A DNA stretch of 64,000 nucleotides from Proteromonas lacertae (taxonomy: Eukaryota; Sar; Bigyra; Opalinata; Proteromonadidae): assembly GCA_002245135.1 (NCBI GenBank), contig NGBS01001160.1, forward strand, positions 558,001 to 622,000. Reading direction: 5' to 3'. The translations under genes and the position numbers were made by a program. Under the pieces are notes generated by a model. It saw nothing but the letters and a program-made list of their open reading frames with translations, was not told the origin of the DNA and made no database searches. Below, piece after piece: positions 12,908 through 27,700 of the stretch. Position 1 is the first letter of the stretch. Each line of letters opens with the position of its first letter.

Positions 12908-14674
12908 ATGAATAGTCGATCGGGTGGTTGGAAATGCGATAATGATGTATTATGCTTTTATGGATGACTAAATGCTGTTAGGCTTATATTTACTATCAAT
13001 AATAAAGTGAAAAAAGAAATTATTGCAATTAATAATCCATTTAGTTTAAAAATTCAAATAGATCACTTAACTGAGTGTGATTCGCCCATTTTCTTAATGC
13101 AGTTCTTAAATTCAAACATCGAAGTTGCTGGTTTCACTTCAAATAGCGCAATATTATTCAAATCTCTATGCGAATTGGTTGAAAACGCTATTGACGCATG
13201 TAAAGACAAAGATGAGGGATTGATAAGGGTAGTTATAGAGAATGTGGATAATGAAGGTCATTTTAAATTGACTGTTACTGATAATGGTAGGCTTTACATC
13301 CTGTTACACTGATTAGGAGTTGGAATGAGTCCTACAAACGCCATAAAGCTATGCACAACCGTTTTTGAGTCATCCAAATCATCAAATGACAGTGGCAACT
13401 TCGGTAAGTATGGAATTGGATTAAAAGCTTCCCAAATGTACGAATTAGTGTTTTATATGTCATTAGAGCTTCAGGAGGCTTACTGTCAGTAGTTACTACA
13501 GAAAAGGGAAGTAGTAAGATAGTAAATTTCAATGTATACTATGACAAAGACGAAAAATGTTATAGAATGAGGAATTATCGAATCCTACCTAAACAACAGA
13601 TAGATTTCTCAGGTACTGAAATAAGAATCAGTCCAATCATTGGTAATGTCACATCTATAAACTTAATAAAGCAATATATATTGTTATTTAAAATGATTCC
13701 ACATTCATATTCATTATGCCTAAATATCAACACTGAGAGTGAAAATAGCGAGGTTGTGATTGAAAAATCTAATATATTATTACAACAATCAATATCTAGA
13801 TTTTTTGGAATTTCTGAAAAAGAAGTCGTTACTGTTCAAGGTAATTCATATGACAATAAAAGAGTGACTATTACCAATACAATATTACACTCTACTGAAC
13901 CAGTTACTCAATGTGAGGTTAGAATTTATAGATACTGTAATTCTATACCTTTAATGCTTAAATACCACACTGGATTGATATATCAATCATTTATGAATAT
14001 TCCATGGCATAATTATGGTTTACATAGAATTACTCTAAATTCCAGTGATGATGATAATCCATTCATTTCATTTAACGCTAAGTTTGATAGTCCTACTAAT
14101 ATATCCATGTTAATATTTGTATTTAATATTGAGAATAATATACAAAATAATGATGAGAATGATAATAATAATAATTATATCAAATTTACAGATCTTCAAA
14201 AAACATCAATTTTAAATACAAAGGAGTTCAATGAACATGTTCAATCATGTATTATAAGATTAATAGACAGCTCTAAACATTTGGATCCAGTATTATATCA
14301 TTCTAAATGCGATATTACAATGATATCCTTTTTTATATTTTTATTCATCTTAATGACATTATTTTCTTTAATTTTTATTTTACCCATTGCTATTTAGTCA
14401 GTATATTCCTGCAGTGTCACATAGTGTAAGTTCGATTATTATGTCTTCAAAGAATGAGGCATTTAGACAGCAGTGTATGGAATATATCAACAGATTGGGA
14501 GGAGGTACAAGCAGAAATTTACCAGAAATAATTCAACAATCGTTATTACAGCTATTAAAATACAAAGACACTTCTAAAATGGAAGAGGAAGTTGTTGAAA
14601 ATGATAATGAAAAAACTAATGGGAAGAATAGTGAGTGTGAACCATCTAAAAAGAGAAGAAAGTTAAGAAATTAG
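12908..14674 (+). CDS. TOP6B: Topoisomerase VI subunit B-like (GHKL ATPase)
   Basis: Type IIB topoisomerase ATPase subunit. The GHKL/Bergerat motifs are visible: N-box CELVENAIDACKD (about 13165-13205), G1 DNG|VGMSP across an intron at about 13287-13316, and G2 NFGKYGIGLKAS (about 13400-13435). The C-terminal part has the IYRYCNSIPLML and IPW..YGL segments typical of the transducer domain, then QYIPAVSHSVSS, and ends basic (KKRRKLRN). About 570 residues in all, near usual length. It should act in the nucleus with a Spo11/Top6A-type subunit. The start is uncertain: ATG at 12908 needs an unresolved join, and the clear frame begins about 13007. Single-base frame problems near 13445 and 14395 leave open whether it is intact. 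Confidence 0.75.
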
Positions 14675-14819
14675 TTTTTACATAATTTTTAATCGATCAC
14701 CTCTATTCATTTTAACAATGTGTGTTTCAAAACAAAAAGTCGTTTTTGTGGTAAATATTTTTTTAATTACCGTTTTTTGGTAATTTAATAAACACAATTA
14801 ACATATTAGGTATTTACAT

Positions 14820-17800
14820 ATGAAAAACAATACTTTGCCATTCATTCACAAAGATAAAGGCTGGTAAATACCAAAAATTAGGAAGAGATGTATCATACGA
14901 AAATGCTACATGGTTTTCAAGGTTATTGTTTAGTTGGATAAAACCAGTATTGAATATTGGTAATGAAAGAACATTGATATTTGATGATTTGCCAGAACTT
15001 CCGTATTTCAAATTCTTTATATATTCATAGAGATGATAAAATGGCAAATGTTGTAAAAGAGAAGTTTAAAGAGAATTGGAATGAAGAAATTAAAAAAGAA
15101 AAGTATTCTCTCTACTTTGTTATATTTGTGATATAGACCTTCTCTTATTCGCGCATTATGGAATTCGTTTAAAAAAGATTATATAATAGGCGGCTCAATC
15201 AAAATGTTTATGAACTTTTTCACATTACTGAATCCAACTGCTCTGAATTTACTACTTAATTTTTTTCATGATCCATCGCAGCCATTAGTATACATAGAAT
15301 GTATTTTATTATATTGTAATAGTATAAAGGTTTTTTAATTGCTCTATCGCTGTTTCTTTTGACTATTGTAATGTCAATAATGAGAAATCAAGAAATGTAT
15401 TATTATTTTAAAGTTGAAATGATGATTAAATCGTCACTTATAACTTCAGTCTACGAAAAGTCATTAAAGATCTCCACAAAAGTTAAGAATGAGAATTATA
15501 CAACAGGTGAAATAACAAATATGATGGCTGTAGATGTAATTAAAATTCAAAGGTTTTGTAGATTATTAATCATGTTGATTAGTGCTCCAATAGAAATATT
15601 TTTAGCAGTGATGATGCTATATCTACAGTTGGGATGGTCTTGTTTAAGTGGATTAATAATAATAGTAATAATGATGCCAATTACAGGAGTTATAGCAAAG
15701 AAAATGAGAAAAATTCAAAAGAAAGTAATGGAAACAAAAGATATAAGAATTAAATCTACAAATGAAGTTTTGAATGGAATGAAGATAATAAAATTCCAAT
15801 CTTGGGAAGATTGTTTCAAAGATAGAATAAGTAATAATCGAAAAGATGAATTGAAGAATATAATTAAAAGAATATTAATTGGTTGTGTATCTTCGTCATT
15901 GTGGAATGGAACACCAGTTTTAGTTGGTGCTGCATCATTTGCATTTTATACAATTATGGGTAATAAGTTGACTGTTGCAAAAGCATTTACCAGTTTATCA
16001 TTATTTGATATGTTAACATTTCCCAATCGCAATGTTACCTATGTTAATAACTGGTATGGCAGAAATGAAGATCTCAATTAATAGGCTTGAAAAGTATTTT
16101 TTGAGTGAAGAAATAAAACCAATTATCTGAAGGTAAAATGAAAAATGTAGGAATTAAAATTAAAAAATGGAAGTTTTAATTGGTCAGATCAACATATTGC
16201 TGATAATCAATCATCTCCTGATTTAAGTCCAATTACCGAAATTCCAAATACATTAGAAAGAATAAATATAAATTTAGAAAGTCCGAATTTAGTAGCAATA
16301 GTAGGATCAGTGGGATGTGGAAAGACTTCTTTTTTAAGTTCAATTATTGGTGAAATTGAATGTGTCAAAGGTAAAGTTAGTTGTAAAGGAAGTGTTAGTT
16401 ATGTCAGTCAAACATCATTTATCTTAAATGAAACATTAAGAGATAATATATTATTTGGTAAAGAGTTTAATGAACATAAATATAAAGAAGTGTTATATGA
16501 TTGTGCTTTAGTTCCAGATTTAGATATTTTACCAAATCGTGATTTAACTGAAATAGGTGAAAAAGGTATTAATCTTAGTGGTGGTCAAAGAGCAAGAATC
16601 AGTTTAGCAAGAGCATTATACAGTGATAGTGATATTTATTTATTAGATGATCCTTTGAGTGCAGTTGATATTCATGTTGGTAAACATATATTCTATAATG
16701 CCATAAAGAAGAAGTTGAAGAATAAATTAGTGTTACTAGTTACAAATGCAATTGAGCATTTAGATGAAGTTGATAGAATAGTTGTATTAGAGAGTAATAC
16801 AATAGCTGAAGAAGGTACATATTCAGAATTAATGAACCATTCAAGAATATTTAAATCATTTATAAATGAATTGAAGATTAATAGATCAGAAAAAAAGAGT
16901 AAAGAAAAAAATCTAAAGGATGATGATATAATTGAGAAAAAATTAAGAAAGATTAGTAATGATTTAGATGTAAAAGAAGAAGAAGAAGAAGAAGAAAGAA
17001 AATCAATTGAAAAACTGGAATTAATTCGTAATAATGTAGATTGTATTGTATTAGGTGAGAATAAAAAAGAAAATGAATTAACAACAGTCGAAGGTAGAAA
17101 AGAAGGAAAAGTATCATGGTCAGTTTATAAAACATATATGAATAGTATTGGTGGAGTTTGTGTGTTTATATCTATATTGTTTTTATTTCTACTTGGAGAA
17201 ACGATTGTTGCTTTAAATCGTTATTGCTTAAGTAATTGGTCAAATGACATGGAAGATTCTATTCCAATCAATGAAACTACAATAGATCCAACTAATAATA
17301 ATTCAGACGATAGTAAAAATAAAACAATGTATTTCTTGGTAGTATATGTAGTGTTAAGTGTATTAAATGTGTTAACAATTGGATTAAGAACTTTTTGGTT
17401 AAAGTATAAAGCACTTAATTCAAGTCAAATACTTCATGATAATCTATTAGATACAATTCTACATTCACCAATGTCTTTTTTTGATGTTACTCCAATGGGA
17501 AGAATCTTAAACAGATTTAGTAAAGAGATTGATGTGGTTGATAATTCATTACCTGATACATTTTCAGTCATTTTTACTCAGTTATATAGAGTTATATCTA
17601 CATTTTCAGTTATTATTTTTGTTACTCCCTTTTTTATTCTAGTTATTGTACCAATGTATTTTATTTATAGATATATTCAGCAATTCTATATTACCTGTTC
17701 AAGAGAATTAAAAAGGCTTGAATCTATTACAAGTTCTCCAATATATGCTAATTTTAGTGAAACATTGCAAGGCATTCCTACAATAAGAGCATTTCGAGAT

Positions 17801-18889
17801 GAAAAAAGGTTTATAAAAAACAATGAAACGAAAGTGAATAATAATCTAAAATCATTTTATACAATGATGTGTGGTAATGCATGGTTAGGAATAAGATTAG
17901 AATTGTTAGGAAGTTTTATCATACTTTCTGCATCTGTATTAGCAATATTTAAACATTCTGATAAAGAATTTATTAAAGTTGCTGCATTATCATTGACTTA
18001 TGCATTAAGTATTACTAGAATAATGAATATGTTAGTAAGACAAATGAATGATGTAGAAACTAATATTATTTCTGTTGAAAGGATAGAAGAGTATATCAAC
18101 AACCCAAGAGAAAAACAATATTTGTCATCTAAACCAGTAGATTTACCAAAGAATTGGCCAGAAAATGGAGAAATTGAGTTGAAGAATGTTTCAATGAAAT
18201 ATAGAAGTGAATTAGATAATGTTCTTCGTAGTATCTGTTGTAAAATACCAAAACAGAATAAAATCGGTATTATTGGAAGAACAGGAAGTGGTAAAAGTTC
18301 ACTATTATTAGCTATATTGAGAATAGTTGAATGTGAAGGAGATATTTTGATTGATAATATCAATACAAAAGAAATAAATGTAAAGGATTTGAGAAGAAAA
18401 ATATCTGTTATACCTCAAGAGCCAGTGTTGTTTAGTGGAACAATAAGAAGTAACATTGATCCGTTTAATGAATATAGTGATGAAAAAGTGTGGGATGTAT
18501 TGAAATTATGTGAATTAAAACAAGTTGTTGATGATATGGGTGGATTAAGTGCAACTGTATATGAAAAGGGTGTTAATTTAAGTCAAGGACAACAACAGTT
18601 GATATGCATTGCTAGAGCAATGATAAGGAACAATAGAATTATTATTATGGATGAAGCAACATCTTCTGTTGATATTACTACAGATAATATAATTCAAACA
18701 TCAATTTCAAAAGTGTTTAATGAGAATACAGTTTTAACAATAGCTCATCGTTTAAACACCATTATTGAAAGTGATAAAGTGATGATATTAGATAATGGAG
18801 TTATTGTGGAATATGAAAAATCATCAGTTTTAAAATCCAATGAGAATAGTATGTTTCACAAATTATTGGAAGAGTTTAAAAAACAATAA
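14820..18889 (+). CDS. ABC transporter, ABCC (MRP) subfamily
   Basis: Full ABC exporter of the MRP type without an N-terminal TMD0. Order: TMD1 (about 15.0-16.1 kb, with FFSWIKP-like segment LLFSWIKPVL), NBD1 (16.3-16.9 kb; Walker A GSVGCGKTS, signature NLSGGQRARISLARAL, Walker B IYLLDDPLSAVD), an acidic linker, TMD2 (17.1-18.1 kb) and NBD2 (18.2-18.85 kb; GRTGSGKSS, signature NLSQGQQQLICIARAM, IIIMDEATSSVD, H-loop IAHRL). NBD1 has Asp in place of the catalytic Glu, as usual in ABCC. Four apparent one-base excesses (14859, 16019-16021, 16115-16118, 16162-16167) interrupt an otherwise fully conserved frame. Substrate unknown; ABCC members usually export conjugates or organic anions. Confidence 0.88.
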
Positions 18890-18966
18890 CAAAATAATTT
18901 TCCTTTTTATTTTTCTTATTATTTTTAAAGATCATTTACTACTACATATTACATTAAAACTATTTT

Positions 18967-20164
18967 CTATATTGATGTATTCTTATTGTTTGGATGAAAC
19001 AATTCCTTTTCTAAAGCAGCTAAACCTTCATCAACCCTTTCAGTTAAATCATGATAGTATTGTCTTCTTCTTGCTCTTCTTTCTTCTCTTGTTTGACATT
19101 TTTGAATATCAATATTATATTGCTCAGTTAAATCACTATAAACAATTGGGTCTCCTACTTTAATAGTCACATCTTGATTTCTCTGAGGAAATATACTAAC
19201 TAATTGATTATCAGATTTGTGTGGTACAACTTGATCCATTCCTTTATGAAAAATTGGAATTACTATTGGTGGGGTTGGACTTTTAGCCATCATTTTCCCA
19301 ACACCCCATTTTAATGGTCCTAAATGTCTCCATGGTGGAGAAACTCTTCCACTGTCAGTATACCATCTTCCTAATTCATCACGTCTTGGACCTCCTGTTT
19401 CTTGTAATGTTCTTCCTTCTGGGAATATATGACACCAATCACCCTATATTATGAATATTATACATGATTAAAAATACATATCTTAACCTTTCCATATATT
19501 GTTCAAAACTATATTGACCTATTCCAGCTCCTCTTTTAACCGGAATTGTCTTACCTGCTGATAATAATGCTGCAAATGCATAATTTTTTGTTGAATAATA
19601 TTCTTCAGATATTAGAGACCATCTACAATCTTTAAAATGTAATGCAAAGGCTATAAATAGATATAAATACAACAATAATATATTAATAAAAATACATGGT
19701 CCTAATATTAATGCCAAAACACATGGATCATCTAATACTGATGTATGATTAGATACTGTTATTAATGGAGTATCTTCTTGTCTGAAATAAACTGCAGCTT
19801 TTAGTTTATCACCATCAATACTACATGATATTTGATTCTATGATATACATTTTTACATTTTCTAGAAAATTCAACCCATAATATGCTGCAAATACAACAG
19901 CACCTATTGTACAACCTCTAATTAATAGAATCACAACAAAAATACCCTATTATCTTTTCATAGAGTGGAAAATTTACATAGTCACCTTTTATAATAGCTG
20001 GAGTCTTTGTTCCTAAGGGTAATTCTTTTGAAATCTTGAATCTTCTCTTTGACCTAAAAATAAATAAAACTATGATATTACTCCATGTAATATGCACCAC
20101 CTAAAATGGTAATACCTCCATAAATAAACTTATGACTCCAAATGTGTCTAGCAACGAAAGCCAT
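18967..20164 (-). CDS. TAFAZZIN: Tafazzin-type cardiolipin transacylase
   Basis: ATG at 20164 (MAFVARHIWSHKF). Acyltransferase motif I is SNHTSVLDDP (H-x4-D, about 19720 on the minus strand). Motif III is GDWCHIFPEGRTLQ, and the downstream GPLKWGVGKMMAKSPTPP, PIFHKGMDQVVP and VTIKVGDPIVY are hallmarks of tafazzin rather than of DGAT or glycerol-phosphate acyltransferases. A Trp/Arg-rich insert follows FPEGR. The enzyme remodels cardiolipin acyl chains on mitochondrial membranes. Several introns interrupt the gene (near 19440, 19840, 20060). The 3' end meets that of the ABC gene 78 bases away, in convergent orientation, and the 5' end is 172 bases from the coiled-coil gene, in divergent orientation. 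Confidence 0.88.
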
Positions 20165-20336
20165 TTATAAAATCTATAGCAAAATGCATTAAACAATTGA
20201 AATGTACTACTTTAGAAACAAAACTCTTGTTATTCAATATAGAAAACAACAATACAATTACCAAGCTGTTAATTCTAAAGCTTGATAACTTTGTAACGAA
20301 TATATTTTTACAAATCAGTTTAAATATTTTTAAAAA

Positions 20337-21630
20337 ATGAGTGAAGAGGAGGGAGAAGATGGCTATGTTTTAAACTTAGATGTAGAAGATGATGAGAGAG
20401 GAGATGACTTTGATGAAGATATTGAAATAAAACCACTTCCTAGTAATGCTGATGAAGCTTTCTTTAGGGCATATATATCAAAATTAGAAGTTTCACACAT
20501 GCATTTGAGGCAACAGAATCAGTTCCTTAAAACAACAATCGAGAGTTATAAACAGGAATATGAAGATGCTGTTGAAAAACTAAACGATTTACAAATAAAA
20601 GTATAATAGATCGATATAATCCATGCTTATAGTTGAGCGATAAAGATGAAGAGTTTAATTTATATAAAATAATAAATAATACTATCTCAGATATACAGCT
20701 GGAGGAAATAAGAGGTGAATTACTTCCAAAAAGTTACAGAAGAAAAGCAACAAGTAGAAGAAAAGCTACTAACAGCAAACAAAAATATAGATGATTTGAG
20801 ATACAGAACAACTGAAGAAATCAACTCACTAAAAGAGAAAGTAAAAGCTACTGAGCAAGAACTCGATATAAAGTTGCAAGAAATAGAATCCTATAAAATA
20901 ATAAATGAAAATCGAGAGAATAATGATAGAATTGAAATTGAAAAACTAAATATCAATTTAGAAGAAATAAAGCAGAAATTAGATGAAAAAACAGAACAAT
21001 TTACTCTCTTAACTGATGAATATGAAGATTTAAAAAAGAAATATTTCATTACAGAGCAACAATATAATAATAACCAAACAGAGTTGGAAAAATGCCTTAA
21101 TTCTATTGATGAATTACAGAATGCAATACAGGAGAGAGAGGATGAAATAAATGAATTGTATATTTATAATATAGGCTATTATTATTATTATTTATAGAAA
21201 ACAGGAATGTGAGGATAAAAATAGTAAAATTAATGAATTTGAACAATATAATAATCATATAGGCAATAATGATAATGAAGAAACGATAGAACTGTATAAA
21301 GGTGAAATTGAAAGGCTAAAAAATGAAATAAATACAAAAAATGGTGAATATCAATATCAATTAGATTTTGCTAGAAAAGAAAAGGAGAGAATGATGGATG
21401 AAATGAAGAAAGACAGTGAAAATGAAATTGAATCGTTGAAAATGGAGATAGAAGCGAAATATCATGAACAAATAGAATCATTGGAATTACAATTGAAAAA
21501 TGCTATTGATAAATATAAGCTGAAGAAGAATCAGCTAAAAGAGAAGTTAAAAGAGCATTATACTAAAGAAATGATGGGAAAGATTGAGAATTTTATGGAA
21601 GAATATAAAAGAGCTACAGAATTAGAATAG
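20337..21630 (+). CDS. Coiled-coil protein with acidic N-terminus
   Basis: ATG at 20337 opens an acidic leader (MSEEEGEDGYVLNLDVEDDE), followed by a nearly continuous coiled coil rich in Glu, Lys, Leu and Asn. An intron of about 32 nt follows DLQIK. The next junction, near 20715, is either a 19-nt intron or a one-base frame break. A third intron near 21158-21200 contains TAT repeats, and splicing there resumes with KQECEDKNSKINEF. About 400 residues. Long heptad stretches (for example EKLLTANKNIDDLRYR) suggest a structural, golgin-like or cytoskeletal role, but nothing identifies a family. Divergent from tafazzin, so the 172-base gap is a shared promoter region. Confidence 0.75.
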
Positions 21631-21737
21631 TAAATTATTGATTATTACTGTATTAAACTTTTTAATTGAGAATTACAAAAAAGTAGTTTGACATAAGCTT
21701 GAGATTTTTTTTCAAATTATTTTTTATTATAATCTAG

Positions 21738-24700
21738 ATGCTAATAGTCTTATTTTTCAGTCTTTTATTTTTTCATTTTATTTTGTGTTCTGATATAGAT
21801 CCTATGAATTATTCTGTAGGTGTTTTTACAAATACTTTACCAGATACACAATTAAGTAGTTCAATACAGTATATAAATGATATTATTAAAAAAACGTACA
21901 ACGTTTCAAAATATTCTCTGGTAGTAGAACTACTCACATTACCAGATAGTTGTAGCGACATTGTTAAAGCTTTTAATGTGGGGTACAATTCTTCAAATGG
22001 GGATATAATAAGATTATTTATCGGATTTTGGACAGATTCATCTTCATTACAATGCATTAGTGAATCTGTTGATATTGGTTATAACATAGTGAATCTTGCA
22101 ATGTCATACGAAGTATGTTCAACTTCAGTATATCATGCATATCATGTCCAAGAATTAATTTATACAAGTATTGTTTTTTATCATTAATTCAAAATAGGTT
22201 ATTTTATAGCTTCTAGGAATTTTCATCCTGTGTATGTTGTATATTATACTGCAATACATATTGATATATTCTTAAAAGCACATAAATTCATATATCGTTC
22301 AGATCCTTTAGGTGTGTTTTATTATGAAATTAAGAATGAAACTCAATTTACTCAATTGTCTGAATTGCGAAATAAGAAAGGTAATATAATATACTTTCTA
22401 GATTCATATCATTCAGGAATGAATGAGTTTATTGCATCTATTAAACCCTTCTATAATAGTGATGATTATACATTAATATTTATAGGATATGTAAATCAAA
22501 ATTTATTTTCATCAGAGCAAATTCAGTTTCTACAAGATGCTTATTTTGTTTCTTATTATTTCCATTCAATTGATAATAAGGAGAATAATAATTTCATCAA
22601 ACAAATGAACTTATCGCAAAAGAATTATAAATATATGTACGATACACTATCATTTTTATATCATACAATATTCATGTGGTATATGAATGAATTTAATGAA
22701 GTGCAATTGAAATATCCATCCTATTCATGGATTAACAGAATTAATATAGTGTATAATTCCGTCTATGGATTAACCTATTTGGATATTAGTAACTATTATC
22801 AACATCCAAGTTTTATTGGTCAATTAAAAGGTAATGACATTGTAATTGTATTAACAAAGAAAGATACTTCAACTGTATCTCCCTTCCTTGCTTCTCATGG
22901 AAGTACTGAATATTTTGTATGTGATATTATGAATAGTCCTTCAAAATATGATGTTCCTATTCAATATATATTATTGTTAACCAAAGCAAAGTATTACAGA
23001 CACTTTTTTATATCTTTATTATTATCATTACATTCTGATTTTGCTTTTCAACCAAGTCAGGTGTATTTATTCGCTTTAATCTGTTTTTATGAAAATGTAG
23101 AGGATATTCCAGATATGTACTTTAAATCCAACACAACTATTACTATTTTATCATATTCTGATTATAATTCAAGAAATAGTTTGATATTAAGAAATACCGA
23201 AAGAATTCAGTTATATGATTTGTCATTTCATGAAGGTGGATTGTGTTCAAGAGATTATGTTACTGTATAATAATATATTTATATATATATACGTTATATA
23301 GATGGGTGTTTCATTCAATACAGTTGCAACATTTATGGAGAATTCAGGTATAACAAAATTAAAGAAATATGTGTTTATTGTATCAAGTAATAATCCAGTT
23401 ACAATGAAAATAATGGATACTATGAAGGAACTAATTTCTGATGATATCGAATATTCTATTGTTGATGTATATGAAAATAGTTTTGAATTATTAAAGTCAG
23501 ATGCCTATATATCTTTATTACCACCAATAGAATCACTCTCACTTTATAGATCATCTCCTTATTTACAGAGTGAATATGCTATTTTTATTGTTATTTTAAT
23601 GGATGTAGAAGTTTTTTATGAAGCTTCATTTGAATATCACAATATTTTTGCATTTCATTATTTTTTTGGTGCAAATGATGCTAATGAATATGAATCAAGT
23701 GTATTTGCTACTGGAAAATATGGAATTACTGATTATTATTTAGAATCATCATGTGCATATCAATATTTAGTTTCATTTGACGCTTTTAATGAAGTTCAAG
23801 CTAATGATGTGCTATTAAGTTGTATGTTAGGTAAAGTGAGTATATTTTCGAATTATTTAAGCGCACCTACTGCTTTAACTTTATACAAGGATGGTGAATA
23901 TTCTGTGGCTTATAAATTAACAGTCTCTACACAATTTTATCATCAAATACCAAATCATGATTCATTCGTTATATGTCATTGGAATACTGAAAATTCTGTT
24001 TATAATACAATTAATTATATTGGCTTTATTAAACCAGATTCCTCAGTTTATACTATGAATATGATTTCAGATGCAAGAACAATTATATGGATTTTTAATT
24101 CGGAATATGGAGGAATAATGGGAAATCCATTATCTTTAACTGTTATTCCTTATTTTAACAAAAGTGAATCATTATATGAAATATTACTGAATCACACCGA
24201 TATAGCTTTCTTTTTAACACCATATTTTGAAGAATTGTTAGAATTAGAAAGAGAAACTAAGGAATCTACTCATTTATCCAATTCAGCGGATAATATGTTA
24301 ATAGCAATATTAGATTTTACAACAGGTAGTGTATGTAATTCAATGTTTCTTACTTTTGGTGTTTCTATTCATCAAATTTTATATCCAACTCTTACCTCAT
24401 TAGCTTTAAAAACTGACTCTCTTTTGCTGATTGGATTACCAAAATCGTTTGCTGAAGGAGTTATTGATACATTTTTATTTTATTGTGAAGCTTACTTTCT
24501 GGATTGTTCTACATTAGTTGTGGATAGATTTGATATAAAGAATGAAACTTTCTTTTATACTTTGAATGATTATATCAAGAAAAACAATACGTATATCATC
24601 AATGGATTTTTTTATGAAGATTCTCGAGTTTTAATACCATATCTATCAGATGAATTAAAGAATACAAGTTATGTAGTTAATTTAGTGTCAATATTTTTAA

Positions 24701-27700
24701 ACAGAAATATATTGAACTTATTTGATACATACATTGAAAATTTAAATCATCTTCTGTTTGAAACAGTTCCTGATGGTATCGAACAGTATTTATTGGAGAA
24801 ATATTATAAACCAGCTTATCCAAATGACACAATAGTCCCAACAATTGTGCATACATGGATTGCTGTTTATAATTTCAAATTAGCAGCTGAATATGTTGTA
24901 TCATTAAACATATCCGTACTTTTTCCAAAACTATTAACACTTGTTAATTTTAGAGAACAACAACAGAAACTAGATAATATCTATTCACATTTTTCACAAG
25001 TTGTTCAATACAATAGGCAAACATCCAGTTATGATATAGAATATCGAATTCTTTTCTCATTGTCAAATGTCTTTACATTGAATTATCATGATAAATATAG
25101 TAATATATATTATGCATGTGCAATTAAAAGCTATAAATCAGAAGAAGTTGTATCAAACATAGCTATTCATGTTGTATTAATAAGTACAGTCATTACTTCA
25201 AGAGAAAAGGGAGTAATTCCAAGAATATCTCAAATGGTAAGTATAATTGAGGTAAATCAAAACTCAGTATTAATAAGTGGAATTCAGTATATATCACCAA
25301 TATTTTTGAATGTTATTAGTCCAATTAAATACACAGATGTATCTATTTTTGTTTATAAAATCAGAAAAGAATATGGAATTATAGTTTCACATATATTTGG
25401 TAGATATTATGGTGATATTTTTTTACATAACTGTAATGATGAAAATGCAACTGATTTATATTACCAATATCCACTTATATATTGGAATCCACTTTTTTAT
25501 ACTGGTTGTGAGTGTATATGTAGTTCAGTGTATATATGTTATTGTTATTATTATATTATTATAGTGTATATATTGGTTTATCAGCAAGGCAGTTGCTTCA
25601 ATATCCTCTATCTTATATGTTTGCTACAAAATCTACATATATTTCCATTATTTATAAAGACATTCCTGAAATATTACCATATTATGAATTGGCTAAATCG
25701 TTTATTGCTTTGTATCGTGCAACACTGTGCACATCAGTTAAATTGAGTGATACTTTTACACAAAAAGATATAGAAAGATCATTCTTCAATATAATAGAGA
25801 AAATGACAAATGGAGGTATTATATTGAACTTACTATTTGATGATGATTCATCCTATTTATATGATGTTTTATACGAACATATACCAAGAAATAAAAATAA
25901 AAATGATAAGAGAATTGAAGATTATTACATATATTCACCAGGGAATACTCCTCTAACGAACAATACGATTATAGCAGGTCATTTTGATGAAATGGAGTAT
26001 TTCATTGATCCGAAATTAGTGCTTAATGAATCATCAATATTTGCTTCAACCTATATCAATTTACATTTTAGTAGTACAAGTGAACAGATGTTATTTTTTG
26101 ATGTTTATTTATCATTCAAAATCTTTGAGTTTTTCTTATCAAGCTTTCAAGTGAATAATGTTACTTTCGTTATGAAGAATATCCCAAATATTACATTAGA
26201 TAATTTCTTTGAAAGAACATTCATTGTAAATAATGATAGGCAAATAGAAAGAACAACATCTTTAGCTAGATATGAAATGTATAATATATTAATATAATAT
26301 AATATAATGTTATTTAGAGATGGAATTCATACTGAAGTTACTTTCAATAGAACAATCTCGTCAATGTTAACTCCATCAGTTTTATCATTAAATGATGATA
26401 ATAAATATTCAAAGTTTTTAATTCCGATAGGATTTTATTATAATACAACAAATAAATTTTTGTCCTATAATGATCATGTTACAATCAACTCTTTATTGTA
26501 TTTGATAGATTATTCAAATTACTTTCAAAACAATTCTTTTTATTTTATTCCAGTTTTCCCTCCAGATCGAACAGATATTCAACAGAATCTTGAATATTTT
26601 AGAAGAAATAATGTTAGTCATATTTTTTTCTTCTCTTCTAATGATGATTATAGAGATCTTTTAAATTTGATCAATGACTATTCCGATGTTGTATTTCATT
26701 TCATATATAAAGAATATTTATCTCCAACATGTTTACCAAATGCATTATATTATTCAGATACAAATATTTCTTATGTATTTTTATAATATTTTATTATGTT
26801 TATAGATTGATTTTTCTCTTGATTTTTTATGTGCGAATGCTGATCTGTACTTCTATTTGTTTTATGTAGATAGTGATGAGTATATTGAATTTGTATCAAG
26901 AGAAATATATTATTTGGGAGGATATTTGATAGATTTCAACATGATAGAATTAGATAATAATTATGACGATATCTCACCTCAAATGATAAGTAATTATGAA
27001 TCGCTAATAAAAAAAGCTATAACAATTCTTCCCTCAAATGGTATCTTCTATATAATAGGAGATAATCGTATTATGCCATTTCTAAAGATATTATTTGAAA
27101 TGTATTGCAGAATAAATAAGCCTTTCTCATTTTTCATTTATGGTGTTAATATAAAATATATATTTGATAATATGCCAATAATAGCTAAACCTATTATGTT
27201 TTATACAATAGGAAATGATATAACTGATTTTAGGAATTATTTTCCATCTTATCATTTTGAAATTGATAATTATTTAGATCCACCTGTTGTAGAAGTATTT
27301 TATGCATTAACAATAATCGTGAAAGTATACGATGATATAAAAGAACAGTACAATGCTAGTGATTTTATGAAAAATGCTTTTAATACAACAGTGTATAACC
27401 TCAGCTTCAATAGCATCCACTACTTCTCACAAAAATTATCAATTTATAAAGTAACAATAACAGAAGATTATAATAACACAGTTGAAAATGTATTTTCTCC
27501 AAACATCATTCGTAAACACATCCCAATCTATGATTATAATATAGATAATTCATTATGTGTTTGGGAAAATGTGAAAGGTACAACAATCACAATTGGTTTG
27601 GTGTTTTCTTTTTCAGGAAATAAACAAGTAGTTGATATTGAAATGTATTTGAATAGTATGGTTTATTTAACGGATAAGAATTTAAATCCAATATTCATAG

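Noticed and set aside
18967-20164. DGAT2/MGAT-type acyltransferase for the 19-20 kb gene
   Set aside because: The H-x4-D form NHTSVLDDP, GDWCHIFPEGR and the KWGVGKMM...GMDQVVP region fit tafazzin; DGAT2 has an HPHG motif that is absent.
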